A stretch of 64,000 bases of DNA from Lithodes maja (GCA_037953745.1 JBAKBP010003183.1:1-64000), one strand, 5' to 3'; counted from the first letter of the stretch, positions 21,984-31,538 are shown. Translations and numbers: made by a program. The notes: generated from the sequence alone by a model not told the origin.

Positions 21984-22075
21984 AGGACATTAGCCTAACC
22001 TAACAACCTTACCTAACCAATCCTAGTATTATAGGTGGGGGATTATAGGTGGGGGCTGCCGCCCCCACACCCCCG
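21984..22075. repeat. GGGCGGCAGCCCCC/TTAGG repeat, right member of inverted pair
   Basis: CATTAGCCTAACCTAACAAC...TACTAGG-complement...GGGGGCTGCCGCCCCCACAC is the inverted counterpart of 17163-17246, with a short tandem duplication of TTATAGGTGGGGG. Confidence 0.7.
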
Positions 22076-22266
22076 CTTTGACTTAGATTTTTGGTGTATT
22101 TGTCTGTGAAGTGGATATTTTTCAATTTGTTGATAACGAAAATCCTCCATGCGAACTAGGCCTATATGGAGAAAAATATGGCGAATCTATTGGTGCCTAT
22201 TTTCCCTAATAAATTGTTTCTCATAACGTCGCACTAGTGTCCTTGAATATTATCTAACTTTCTTGC

Positions 22267-22750
22267 TTAACCCTTCCTACCCGGGCTGCCTTACCAAAGG
22301 ACAGAGGTTGTATCCGGGCGACCTGGCCGAAAAACTTCTAAACCTAGGCTACCGTATCTTTGTTATTTTAACTGCTAGAAATTTCCCACGCATCCCTAAA
22401 CGTAGTGCGGTTTCCAATCTGTAGACTGGCATTGAGTAGAGCTCTGTAAGTCAACTGGTTCAGTTGTGATGACGATTTCCGTGGAGCGAATTTTGCCGCG
22501 ATGTTGACAATATCTGAGCTTTTCAGACACTAATTTCGTCATATCATACAACAACAACATTGATCCGACGTCTCCTTGTTTTCGGAGGTGCGGTGACGCA
22601 ATGAACGGCTTTGTTTACATGCGTCGGACGCACAGCGTTCAGACCAAGCTGAATAGGCTTTCAAGCTTACTGTCTGTTAAAAGGACACCCGGGTACCGGC
22701 CCATCTGCCGCGGTGTCCTTATAAAAGGACACCCGGGCTGGAAGGGTTAA
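22267..22750. mobile_element. piggyBac-type MITE 2 (TTAA ends)
   Basis: TTAA at 22267-22270 and 22747-22750; body 476 bp. Ends CCCTTCCTACCCGGGCTGCC and complement CCCTTCCAGCCCGGGTGTCC are inverted. It is an inverted relative of MITE 1, sharing CAACTGGTTCAGTTGTGATG, GGCATTGAGTAGAGCTCT and TGTTTACATGCGTCGGACGC. The subterminal AAAAGGACACCCGGG is duplicated in a small hairpin at 22678-22735. Confidence 0.8.
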
Positions 22751-23487
22751 ATAGTTTTAATGTATAATGTGATACCGATTACAAATTAATAGCCGAAAAA
22801 AAAAATACAAAAAATCGTAACATCGGCAAACTTTCTTTGGCAAACATGTTGAGGAGTATTTGCAGGAAAGTCTACAGTGCCAAGATGTACTTTCGTAATT
22901 AGTGTGTAAGTACAAATTAATTAATTGGCATTATCTTTTATATATTCCCGTAATTGGGTATTAAATGATTATTTTTTAAATTTCTGTAAAATTGGGGCGA
23001 ATTCGGACAGGATAAATATTAGCCTAATTAAATAAATAATATTATTTAATCTAACTTTAGCTATAACCTGTCAGATTCGGATATTGAGTGTAATAGGGTT
23101 TATAGTTGTCATTACACGTGGTATTTCTGAGTTATGTCACAATAGTCCTTACTTTTACATTATTAGGGTCATACTGCTACGCAGAGTATGGTTAATAAAT
23201 CTAGATCTGTCCGAAATTGCCCCAAAAGTGTCGTATCTTACGTCATGGTATTTATGGTCTTTACGTTTTCAGGGAGTGTGATAAGACCCTTTTAAAATGT
23301 TCAATGATGTCCGAATTGCCCCCTTATAGTCCGAATCTATACTGGGATCACTGGTTAGTCCTATGAGTGTATTTTAAATCCATGCCCGAATTCAGGCTAG
23401 GTGTCCGAAATTGCCCCAAATCGTGTCCGAATTCGGACACCTTTATTATATTTATAATAAAGATATGCAATGTATTTTAATTTCTTT

Positions 23488-23712
23488 AATCTATCTATTG
23501 CCGGATGCCTTACTCCCCTCAATGAGGGTGGCCATACACAGAAGGCCCCCAAGCGGACCTATTCCCTGTAAGAGGGACAACCCGACCCAGTTTACTGTAG
23601 GACTTGCAGGATTGACCACTCAAATTAGGATCCGTCCGACTCCGAGGCCCTCTATGTATCTTGTTAGCACTATTTTTCTACAGTGGTGTTCGGCTAGTCC
23701 ATCCACTATGCT
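23488..23712 (-). repeat. SINE-like retroposon with (TAGA)n tail, copy 1
   Basis: On the minus strand it ends in GGCAATAGATAG. Four other copies or pieces are in the window (33190-33558, 43999-44374, 58118-58200, 58285-58622). All begin on the plus strand with (TCTA)n then TTGCCGGACGCCTTACTCC, and share CCCCCAAGCGGACCTATTCC. This copy is 5'-truncated in retroposon orientation. Confidence 0.7.
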
Positions 23713-23935
23713 ATGATTGTATCCCCCAATGTACCAGCTACACATACAATACTTAAGATCTTACATTGAGATAAAAACAAGACTGCATGCTAAGGAAATA
23801 CGCAAAAAACGTCCGAATTCGCCCCGGTTGACGGTATGCCCAAATACTACATCCTTACCAAGCTTTCTCTGGAGAAGCCGGTAACTAGGCGAGCTGCCCT
23901 TCTGCGAAGTGCGGACAGTGACTCCGACAAAGAAG

Positions 23936-24346
23936 GTTGTTGTTGTTGTTCCCCAAGCTGGCTGGCCGAATAGCCCCAAGGCCCCGAGCAAGGCCAAGGC
24001 CATAACCGAGCGCGCCCACAGAACCCTCCTTGCCGACCTCAATAAAGCCTGGGTGACCGAAGCCACTCCATGGTGGGGAGCTGAGGAGGGTGCAGAAAAG
24101 CCCGGGAAACCAAAGGCCCACCCAGGGCCCTGTGCCCCTCAGCAATTATGAAGAGAAAGTTGAGGGGCAAAGGAAAAATGTGATTGTTTGGCTTCCAATC
24201 TTGGTAGATTGGGAATCCACGGAAGAGACGCCGTCACTTGAGATCTAGAAAATATATAAGTAAAAGGAACAGTCAGAGTAAGCTATGGGTATGGCAGAGA
24301 TTGCTCAGTTCTCACTCTGATAGACCAGCCCATCACCAAAGAAGGT
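23936..24346 (-). repeat. SINE with (AAC)n tail, copy 1, with target-site duplication
   Basis: In retroposon orientation it starts GTGATGGGCTGGTCTATCAG and ends GGCAGCTTGGGG-like sequence plus (AAC)n. CAAAGAAGGT flanks both sides (about 23927-23936 and 24347-24356). The last 75 bp before the tail match the 3' end of the LINE at 58867-61531. Apparent proline/glycine-rich frames over it recur in each copy and are not genes. No clear box A/B was recognised in the head. Confidence 0.8.
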
Positions 24347-24491
24347 GATTATGGGGCCCAGCGATGTTTGTGTCCTATAATTTTCTTATGCTATGGACCA
24401 TACTTAATTGCTATATAGGCCTATATTATTACTGTCGCAAATGCATAAATAGCCCAAATGGGAACTACATACGGTACTGTAAAGCACTGGC

Positions 24492-24493
<2 letters not shown>

Positions 24494-24532
<39 letters not shown>
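24494..24532. repeat. Poly-A tract
   Basis: About 39 consecutive A before ATCAAACAAACTCC. No element ending in it was delimited. Confidence 0.9.
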
Positions 24533-24535
<3 letters not shown>

Positions 24536-24676
24536 AACAAACTCCCTGTTGATGGCGCCAAAATTGTAGGGTAAACCCCCGATACTGTAATTATTTGGAA
24601 AAGGCTCGCTGCATTATTAAACGTACCGTAGTTTATTAGGGACAATGCAGGTCCATGGAATCCTTATACTGTACTC

Positions 24677-25285
24677 ATGCATAATGAGATCTTCAGGAAT
24701 CTATATACAGCGCTGGTTAGGCTGCACCTGGAATATGCAAACCAGGTGTGGGCTCCATATATGGTAAAGGATATAGAAGCAGTGGAGAAAGTGCAGAGGA
24801 GAGCTAGCAAGCTGGTACCAACGTTGAAGAACGCGGGCTATGAACAGAGGTTGAGGACACTGGGGCTTCCGACACTGGCATATAGGAGAAAGAGAGGGGA
24901 TATGATAGAGACTTTTAAGATAGTGTCAGGAAAGTACGATGAGGATGTGTGTGAAGGTATCTTCTTGATGCGGGAGGGAACAAGAACGAGAGGACACTCT
25001 AAGAAAATTTACAAAGAAAGAAATAGGCTTGAGAAGGCAAAGAACTCATTTTGTGATAGAGTGGTAAATGAGTGGAACGCACTGCCCCAGTATGTAGTCG
25101 ATTCCGAATCAATAAGGGAGTTTGAAAGTAATCTTGATAAAGCATGGGGAAGACAAGATTTGAAGTTTGATTATAAAATAAAAATACAGAATAGTAAAAA
25201 TGTTGCGTCTGCTACCGCCGCCGCCAACACCGTGAACGACCGCAGCAGTGCAAGTACTGGTACTGAGCTGGATACACAGGCATAG
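24677..25285 (+). pseudogene. CR1-like LINE, C-terminal reverse transcriptase fragment
   Basis: The frame covers only the region after the palm: LVRLHLEYANQVWAPY, VEKVQRRASKLVP, YRRKRGDMIETFKIV, and the FCDRVVNEWNALP block typical of CR1-type 3' ends. The catalytic box is absent, so the copy is severely 5'-truncated. It is the same superfamily as 110-1094 but another subfamily. After the stop, CTGTAAGAA is repeated twice (25309-25329), which may be the CR1-type repeated 3' terminus. Confidence 0.82.
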
Positions 25286-25843
25286 TTTGCCTTTTTCCAG
25301 AGGATCTACTGTAAGAAACTGTAAGAATAATCCACTGTGGAACTATAATTTTTATTATATTTATGAGGGGGTGAGGGTCCCTCGGGGGCTGGTTGTATCC
25401 CTAAGTGCTTAACTTGTCTCACTCCCTAGACTGGAACGAGACCTCACGAGCTTCGCCGTTCAATGTACGGTTTAATGTACAGGCTCTTAGCCTATGCCTG
25501 AGAGGGAGTACTGTAGTTGGAATATAGAAAAAACAGATGAAAATAAAATAAAGTTCTTATATATTTATTTAATTATATGGGGAAGTTTTAAAGTATTTCA
25601 TCAGTGCGTCATTGTTTATTTATTAGTAACATTTGTACTACTTTTCACTGCTGGCGATTATGCCATACATACAGTATAATGATAATACAGTATATAATCA
25701 CACTACCATTATCTAGAACTATGTATAGTACTGTGCTGTATAATGACACTGGTACGGTACAGTACTGTACTGTATAATGACACTGTAATTATCACATTCC
25801 TCTTTCCCACAGGTGTGGTGGGTGAGCTAACTACAGTACAATT

Positions 25844-26056
25844 ATGAACAGAGCCCGCACAGTATCCCACCTCTTGTCCCGGGCCCCCCAGGGTCTACGG
25901 GCCCTGGGGGTTATGGGGGCTCGTGGCAAGGCTTCAGCCCCACCTCCACCTCCACCATCTGCCCTGGCTGCCGAGCCCTTCCTTAACGGCTCCTCCTCTA
26001 ACTACGTGGAGGAGATGTACACCGCATGGCTACATGACCCTAAGAGTGTACATCAG
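25844..26056 (+). CDS. OGDH: 2-oxoglutarate dehydrogenase E1, coding exon 1
   Basis: E1 of the mitochondrial 2-oxoglutarate dehydrogenase complex decarboxylates 2-oxoglutarate using thiamine diphosphate in the TCA cycle. This exon encodes 71 residues. Residues 1-30 are Arg/Ser/Ala-rich without acidic residues, as expected for a mitochondrial presequence. They are followed by a short Pro run and by AAEPFLNGSSSNYVEEMYTAWLHDP, the highly conserved start of mature OGDH; the exon ends in KSVHQ. The acceptor TTTCCCACAG ends 31 nt before the start codon, and the donor is CAG|GTTAGT at 26056/26057. The exon is in phase 0 at its end. The N-terminal YVEEMY segment in the family binds the E2/E3 part of the complex. 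A SINE starts only about 18 nt downstream of the donor. Confidence 0.95.
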
Positions 26057-26074
26057 GTTAGTACAGTACTGTAG

Positions 26075-26337
26075 TTGTTGTTGTTGTTGTTCCCCCCCAA
26101 GCTGCCTGGCCAAACAGCCCCAAGGCCCTGAGCAAGGCCAAGGCCATAACCGAGCGCCCCCACAGAACCCTCCCCGCCGACCACAATAAAGCCTGGGTGA
26201 CCGAAGCCACTCCATGGCGGGGAGCTGAGGAGGGTGCGGAAATGCCCGGGAAACGAAAGCCCCACCCAGGGCCCTGTGTCCCTCAGCAATTCTGAAGAGA
26301 AAGTTGAGGGGCAAGGGAAAAATGTGACGCTTTGTAC
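26075..26337 (-). repeat. SINE with (AAC)n tail, copy 2, in OGDH intron 1
   Basis: Same tail and body as 23936-24346, but 5'-truncated in retroposon orientation, starting at CAAAGCGTCACATTTTTCCC. TACTGTAG flanks both sides (about 26067-26074 and 26337-26344). It lies immediately after the exon 1 donor. Confidence 0.8.
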
Positions 26338-26348
26338 TGTAGTTGTTA

Positions 26349-26566
26349 AAGTATACAGTAGTGCTCATGAAAATGTGAACACCACCTAAAAATAATCAAT
26401 AAAATGGCAAGCATTTGTTAGTGAGCCCCAGTAATCTGATGCATGTTGCTTCAGCAGTTTTCAAATTAGTTCAAAACTTGTCCAAAAATGTTTGTCTATG
26501 ACTATACATACACAAGGATAGTTTTATGGGTGTGCTAGTGTATGTTGATTTACTATATATTTGTCT
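26349..26566. other. Intron sequence with possible mariner-type end
   Basis: CAGTAGTGCTCATGAAAATG at 26357 resembles the end of a Tc1/mariner element followed by TGAACACCACC, but no matching opposite end was found. Nothing else recognised. Confidence 0.3.
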
Positions 26567-26620
26567 TATGTGGAGATAATGTACACCGCCTGGCTACATG
26601 ACCCTAGGAGTGTACATCAG
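26567..26620 (+). pseudogene. Partial duplicate of OGDH exon 1 end
   Basis: Eighteen codons in frame read YVEIMYTAWLHDPRSVHQ, differing from the real exon end by two substitutions (E to I, K to R). There is no acceptor at a matching place, and the sequence after CAG is GAGCGC rather than a GT donor, so it cannot be spliced in the same way. It ends exactly where the inverted-repeat element at 26621 begins. It is a decayed tandem duplication of coding sequence inside intron 1. Confidence 0.85.
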
Positions 26621-27392
26621 GAGCGCGTTCAAGAGCACTAATTTTAGCGCCCGGTTGGCGCTACAGCGTTACTGAACGACATTGTGCGCGCATACGGTCG
26701 CTTACGGTTGCTCATTCAGTGCACAGCCTTTGGAGGAGTGACACTGTGAGGCACACAGACAATACATCTTTAGAATTCGTCTTTAGCGCTAGCAGACGAA
26801 TTACTCTCTACCATATGCACATACAATCACTTAAAAACATCGACTATTCATATTAGTATGTGTTATTATTTATTTTAAAACATTTATATTAAATTTTCGA
26901 TCAAAATATTGACACAAATATACATACAGCTTTATGTATCGATAAGAGGCGTAGAGGATCCGCATGTATTGAAGTGGTGGACGAAAATAACAAGACACAT
27001 TTTATGAACTAATTTGCTTTCTTTCATAGGCTATATACTTTATTGTAGAGTGTAATAACAAAAATATGGTTACTTGGTTAGCCTACTAATAAATATTAAT
27101 ACTGTACCGGTATGTATTTTAGGCCAATGAGACTCTATAATTTAATAGCCTAGCATGCTTTAGGCCTAATTACTTATGGACATTACAGGATAAATATCCT
27201 AGCAGTTGTTTAGATGTAAAGAACGGTCTTTGTCGTTGTTTTGAGCGTCAAACGAAGATGCTGGTATGAACGTAATCATGGCAACCACCCAGTTTGTTTA
27301 TGTAGTGCGAAAGAGGCTTCAAAATCGTTCAATAGGCCCCAATTCACGCTACGGAAACTGTAGCGTCTGAATTCTCGCTCTTGAACGCGCCC
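26621..27392. mobile_element. DNA element with GCGCGTTCAAGAGC ends
   Basis: Left GAGCGCGTTCAAGAGC and right complement GGGCGCGTTCAAGAGC are inverted; CAG occurs on both flanks (26618-26620, 27393-27395), a possible 3-bp duplication. Subterminal GCGCTACAGCGTT at the left and CTACGGAAACTGTAGCGTC at the right. No transposase. A 3-bp duplication would fit PIF/Harbinger, but this is inference. A related TGCGTTCAAGAGC end is at 38341. Confidence 0.6.
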
Positions 27393-27672
27393 CAGCTGCA
27401 TTTTTTTTTTTAAATCATGAGCCCTAGTTGAGTGGACTGCAAGAATATAGTTCTTCATATAGGGTAGGGGTTTAGATCCTGGTTACATACTAGTGGCTGG
27501 TATTTTACTGTAATTCTAAGGTTAGCCTTATAATGCTTACCAGTATGTGTTAACCTGGTATTTTAACTGTGTTGCTGCTGCATATCGGTAAAGTACTTAA
27601 AATGTTACTTTTTAATTAGGACGTGAGACCGGAACCGCACTTCATGTGGAGCACTCGGTCTTTACATTTTTG

Positions 27673-27703
27673 TATGTATGTATGTATGTATGTATGTATG
27701 TAT
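27673..27703. repeat. (ATGT)n microsatellite
   Basis: About seven ATGT units; a shorter run is at 27815-27829. Rest of intron 1 up to exon 2 shows nothing recognisable. Confidence 0.9.
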
Positions 27704-28114
27704 GCAGTACTTGCTCAATATTCATTTAAAACTATATAAGGTAATTCTGTATATTTGTTAAAAACTATGTAAACAGCTTTCGATTCTGTATTAGGAGTAA
27801 TATGGTACTGGTATGTATGTATGTATATATATACTCAGGCACATACTCCATAACTGGGGGTGGCCGACTTGAGACAGAGTGGTACTGGTAGTTAAATAAT
27901 AATATAAAGGGCATTTGATTAATTTTAATGTTCAAGGTCACTCAGAGAGAGATACTTCAGTATTGTGGCTGACATAGGCCTAACCATCACCGCCAAACAG
28001 TATTGATCTTTCTTGGATACTCTAATCATTTAGAACAGTATGTAGTTTATGCTGTATTTAAGGTTATGTGAGCATAATATATCCATGGAATATTAACTTT
28101 TCTTGCACTTTCAG

Positions 28115-28348
28115 TCATGGGATACATTTTTCCGCAACGCCTCAGCGGGCGCTGGTCCGGGGGAAGCCTACACTGCCCCCCCTTCTCTGGCTCAACCCAC
28201 CCCACACCACGTCCCTCTTTCCTCCTTCGCTCCTGCTCTCACCCGCTCCCCTGGTGCCGCCCTCTCCGCACTCTCAGCAGACACAGCCATCTCCGACAAG
28301 GTCATTGATGATCATCTGGCGGTGCAGGGTATCATCAGAGCTTATCAG
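28115..28348 (+). CDS. OGDH: 2-oxoglutarate dehydrogenase E1, coding exon 2
   Basis: This exon encodes 78 residues continuing exon 1 in phase 0. SWDTFFRNASAGAGPGEAY is the conserved OGDH block. It is followed by a Pro/Ala/Ser-rich variable linker (about residues 20-50 of the exon) and then VIDDHLAVQGIIRAYQ, the conserved helix preceding the xRGH motif. The acceptor is TTTTCTTGCACTTTCAG ending at 28114 and the donor is CAG|GTGAGA at 28348/28349, phase 0. The next residues in all OGDH proteins are [IVA]RGH, which are provided by either of the two exons at 39944 and 46422. Together with exon 1 this gives 149 residues of the N-terminal region, so catalytic thiamine-binding parts are all downstream of the window. 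Confidence 0.95.
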
Positions 28349-28985
28349 GTGAGATTTGAAGAGTTGAGGAATTTTCATATTTTATGTTTTTTTATCGTAA
28401 CTCAGTAAGTCCTTTTTACATGTTTTATCCCCTTTTCTTGACATTCATTGTACCTTTTGGAAAGACCCTTCTCCTTCGGACTTATTGAGGGTAAAACACT
28501 GTTACTGTTTAAAATTGCAAGAATATTTGATGGTGTAAAACATTTCAGTCTCTACTTTTACCAAGACTGGAGTGATTGTCTGAGCTGGATATCAAGTGTT
28601 CAGATATATACTGCTGTCTTTCAAACTTCTGGTCATATTCATAAACCTTACCACAGTCAAGCCTGATGTACTGTATTGGTAAGCGAATTACAGTAAGTTG
28701 AAATAATCTGCATAAAGTTCTTTAGCGTAAATCAACACTTAATTCCTTTGTTTTTGTTTGCCTTGATATAGACAGCCACCTTCCCACTTGTTTATGAATA
28801 TGTCTTTTTGTCCAATAGAGAGAGATGAATATCGAGACTAATTATCATCATTCAGTCTTTCGTACTTTATCCGAAAGAGAAGTACGGGGGTGTGAACCAG
28901 GTATCTAGTGTGGAAGTCTAAAAGAGGGAGGTTTTACTTTTGTACGTGTTTAGGTGCAATCACCACGGCCAATCTGGGGATCCGA
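28349..28985. other. OGDH intron 2, start
   Basis: No repeat structure or exon recognised apart from AT-rich sequence. Confidence 0.4.
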
Positions 28986-29002
28986 CGTTAATATAATATA
29001 TA

Positions 29003-29058
<56 letters not shown>

Positions 29059-29064
29059 TATAAA

Positions 29065-29100
<36 letters not shown>
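28986..29100. repeat. (AT)n microsatellite with (AC)n end
   Basis: Two (AT)n blocks, about 29005-29055 and 29065-29087, each bounded by ACTGTATA or TACAGTAT, then ACACACACAC. Confidence 0.95.
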
Positions 29101-29450
29101 GAGTAACCTAGCGTTATAATCCTTGTTTTCCTGCTCTGACTCACTAAGCTTCGGCTTAAGTGGATATTGTATTGCATTTTTTCAAGTTATTGTTATATAG
29201 CCTGGTCATTCAAGTTTGTTAATACTATTGCACTCCCTCATATAAAAGTTATCAGTGTTATAAATGATGTTGATTTTATGTGCATGTGTATGTTCCTTCC
29301 TTGGCCATTAATCTATAAATTGATAATCCGTCTTGCGGTGTGTTTGTGCTGAGGTGATAACCGTGTCCGACACATACCACTTATTGGATATACTTGAGCA
29401 GCGTTAGTGCATAATCTATTCTAACCTCACTTTATTTCTTTTATTTTTAT

Positions 29451-29550
29451 AATGTAAAACTTGCAAAAATTAACAAACCAAAACTGGGACGATACAAGAT
29501 AAAAGCAAAAGAACTAATAAAAATCGCTATGTGGAAAATATCGCTCAAGA
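29451..29550. repeat. Dispersed repeat with TGTAAAACTTGCAAA word, copy 1
   Basis: TGTAAAACTTGCAAA...AACAAACCAAAACTG...AATCGCTATGTGGAAA. The same block occurs inverted at 30655-30800 and again at 38945-39115 and 49716-49830. Family unknown. Confidence 0.7.
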
Positions 29551-29727
29551 AATTGCCTGGAATGCTGCCATTAAGACATAAGACAGAAAACCCTACTACA
29601 CCATATGGATTACTCAGTCTTCCAAATATATGCCAGGTGTGTGTGTTTGATTTGTTGTATTATTTATTGGAGACCGTGAGGTAATACATTTTCAATTTTT
29701 ATACCGATAGTCGTAGCAAGTAGGATT

Positions 29728-30437
29728 ATCTAGACCAGGGATTCCCAAACTCTTCAGCTCATTGACCCCTTAATGAAGTTTCAAATTATTCATCGACCCC
29801 CTAACATTTAATAATAAGAATAATATAATCATGTTGTGAAAAAAGAAACTTATTACATGCATATTATGATACAATTAAATATGTGGAATTATAGTATTAC
29901 CTTAATATTAGTATTAGTAGAGTTAATGTCTTCATTTTGTATTTCCAAGTCAAATGGTGTAAGAATTCATTCAGGCACTTGCATTTTCTCCAGGTCTTCA
30001 AAGCGCACTTAAAGTCTTCAATCAATTTGTCCAGGTGAGCGTATGTTTCCATGTCACCATCTGAAATGCTTTCACTTTCTGCCGACTGTTGTAAGTTCGA
30101 AAAGTACTGAAAATCTCTGTGCCATTGACGCTTTAAACCAGCCTAGTTTGCCTTGGAAGCCCAGTAGAATTGTCCTGTCCTGAATAATGGTAACATCTTT
30201 ACCCTGCAGACGTTTCTGTACCTCATTAAACTTTGAATATAGGTCTGCCAAAGAGAACAGGGCATTCTTACACCTTTTCAGCTTTTCACATAGAGAGGGG
30301 TCTACATCTTTTGAAACGTTCCTCACCTAGCCATTCATAGACCCCATAGCCATTTATCGACCCCCTTTCGACCCCTGGCGATTCATTGACCCCTTGGATG
30401 GTCGATATCGACCACTTTGGGAACCCCTGATCTAGAC
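29728..30437 (-). mobile_element. hAT element with 8-bp target-site duplication
   Basis: ATCTAGAC flanks both sides (29728-29735 and 30430-30437), an exact 8-bp duplication. Ends CAGGGATTCCCAAACT and complement CAGGGGTTCCCAAAGT are inverted and of the hAT type. Internal CGACCCC words repeat near both ends. The 694-bp body contains the end of a hAT transposase frame on the minus strand, so it is an internally deleted, non-autonomous copy. Confidence 0.88.
29900..30326 (-). pseudogene. hAT transposase fragment
   Basis: The minus-strand frame has CKNALFSLADLYSKFNEVQK, RLQGKDVTIIQ and LLGFQGKLGWFKASMAQR, then, after a frame change near 30080, FQYFSNLQQS. This run is recognisable from hAT transposases of the ZBED5/SCAND3-like type, in the region before the C-terminal dimerisation domain. 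The N-terminal zinc finger and catalytic parts are absent. Not functional. Confidence 0.7.
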
Positions 30438-30654
30438 GAACGAAACTGATAAATTAGAGGTTAAATACTGCTAAATAAAATTAATAACAACGTTTCCTTA
30501 TACAGAGTTATGCAGAGTTTAGTAAAATTTGCCAGAACGTCCCGGACTTCCCAAACTTGACTACTTCCTTTAACGTGACGATAGTGCGTTGTTATATGTG
30601 CGATTAGTTTGCTTGGAAACAGATTAACTTGCTCATGTAGTAATGTACACCCTA

Positions 30655-30796
30655 TGTGGTGGATTGTGTTCTTTTATTTAATAATTTTCATTTTTAAGCG
30701 TTGTTTCCACATAGCGATTTTGATAATTTAATTTGACTTTATATTGTCCTTGTCCCAATTTTGGTTTGTTTAGTTTGCAAGTTTTACATTTTAACA
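30655..30796. repeat. Dispersed TGTAAAACTTGCAAA repeat, inverted copy 2
   Basis: TTTCCACATAGCGATTTTGA...TTGGTTTGTTTAGTTTGCAA is the complement of the 29451-29550 block, here with the extra CATAGGGTGTACAT-side sequence also seen at 39080-39100. Confidence 0.7.
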
Positions 30797-31038
30797 GAGT
30801 AGTATCTGAGCCATCTTCATTATAAATACTGTATACAGTATCATTCAATTCTTTGTAAATAAAATTAATAAAAAAAAATTTCCTTATACAGAGTAATATC
30901 TGAGCCATCTTCATTATAAATACTGTATACAGTATCATTCAATTCTTTGTAAATAAAATTAATAACAAAATTTTTCCTTATACAGAGTAATATCTGAGCC
31001 ATCTTCATTATAAATACTGTATACAGTATCATTCAATT
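30797..31038. repeat. 94-bp tandem repeat, 2.6 units
   Basis: GAGTAATATCTGAGCCATCT starts at 30797 (one change), 30891 and 30985. The unit contains the palindrome ATACTGTATACAGTAT and a TCTTTGTAAATAAAATTAAT tail. Confidence 0.95.
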
Positions 31039-31090
31039 GGCCACTTGCGAGTTTCTGGCTATAAGGAAGTTGGTGCCGTAAACATCGGTA

Positions 31091-31447
31091 TTAAAGGTGG
31101 GGGCTCATGGGTTGAGATAAACATGGAATGATAATCACCAAGCTGTACATAATTATCTTGCAAAATGCAATGGCACTGAAATAATTATTAACAATGGTAT
31201 AAAGGATTTTGTGGATCGTCTATACCGGGCCTGTGACGTCACAAGAGTGTAAGTCCACCATCCAGTCTAGGCTAAGGATACTGGTGTGACGTCACTATGG
31301 CGTCACAGATCCGGTATAGACGTTCCGCAAAATCCTTTATACCATTGTTAATAATTATTTCAGTGACATTGCATTTTACAAGATAATTATATGCAGGTTG
31401 GCGATTATTTTTCCATGTTTACTTCAACCCATGCGCCCCCACCTTTA
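31091..31447. repeat. Fold-back MITE with TTAAAGGTGGGGGC ends and CRE-like loop
   Basis: Arms 31091-31240 and 31300-31447 are inverted: TTAAAGGTGGGGGC and GCCCCCACCTTTAA at the ends, AAAATCCTTTATACCATTGT internally. The loop holds TGTGACGTCACAAG and TGTGACGTCACTATG, i.e. two TGACGTCA octamers. Confidence 0.8.
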
Positions 31448-31538
31448 AGCAGAAATACAATAATAAAGTAGTGGGGGGGGGGGCTCGAGACAGAGCATTA
31501 CTTAATTAACTTAATTGCTGTTTTCTTTTTTTTTCTCA

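Larger units (their letters stand above)
21764..23834. mobile_element. TA-flanked DNA element of 2071 bp (mariner/pogo-like ends)
   Basis: Left CCGTCAACTGGGGCGAATTC and right complement CCGTCAACCGGGGCGAATTC are 24-bp inverted repeats with one mismatch. They are flanked on both sides by TA and inserted into a recognisable host repeat, so the TA duplication is well supported. Further GGGGC(G)AATT(T)CGGAC words occur at about 22992, 23208, 23308, 23391 and 23428. No transposase frame remains. The body contains MITE 2 (22267-22750) and a SINE copy (23488-23712). Confidence 0.75.

Noticed and set aside
23761..26368. Recurring conserved frames with GPWVGLWFPG and ALALLGALGLFGQ words
   Set aside because: They occur in every SINE copy on both strands and are truncated at SINE borders; repeat-derived, not a gene family.
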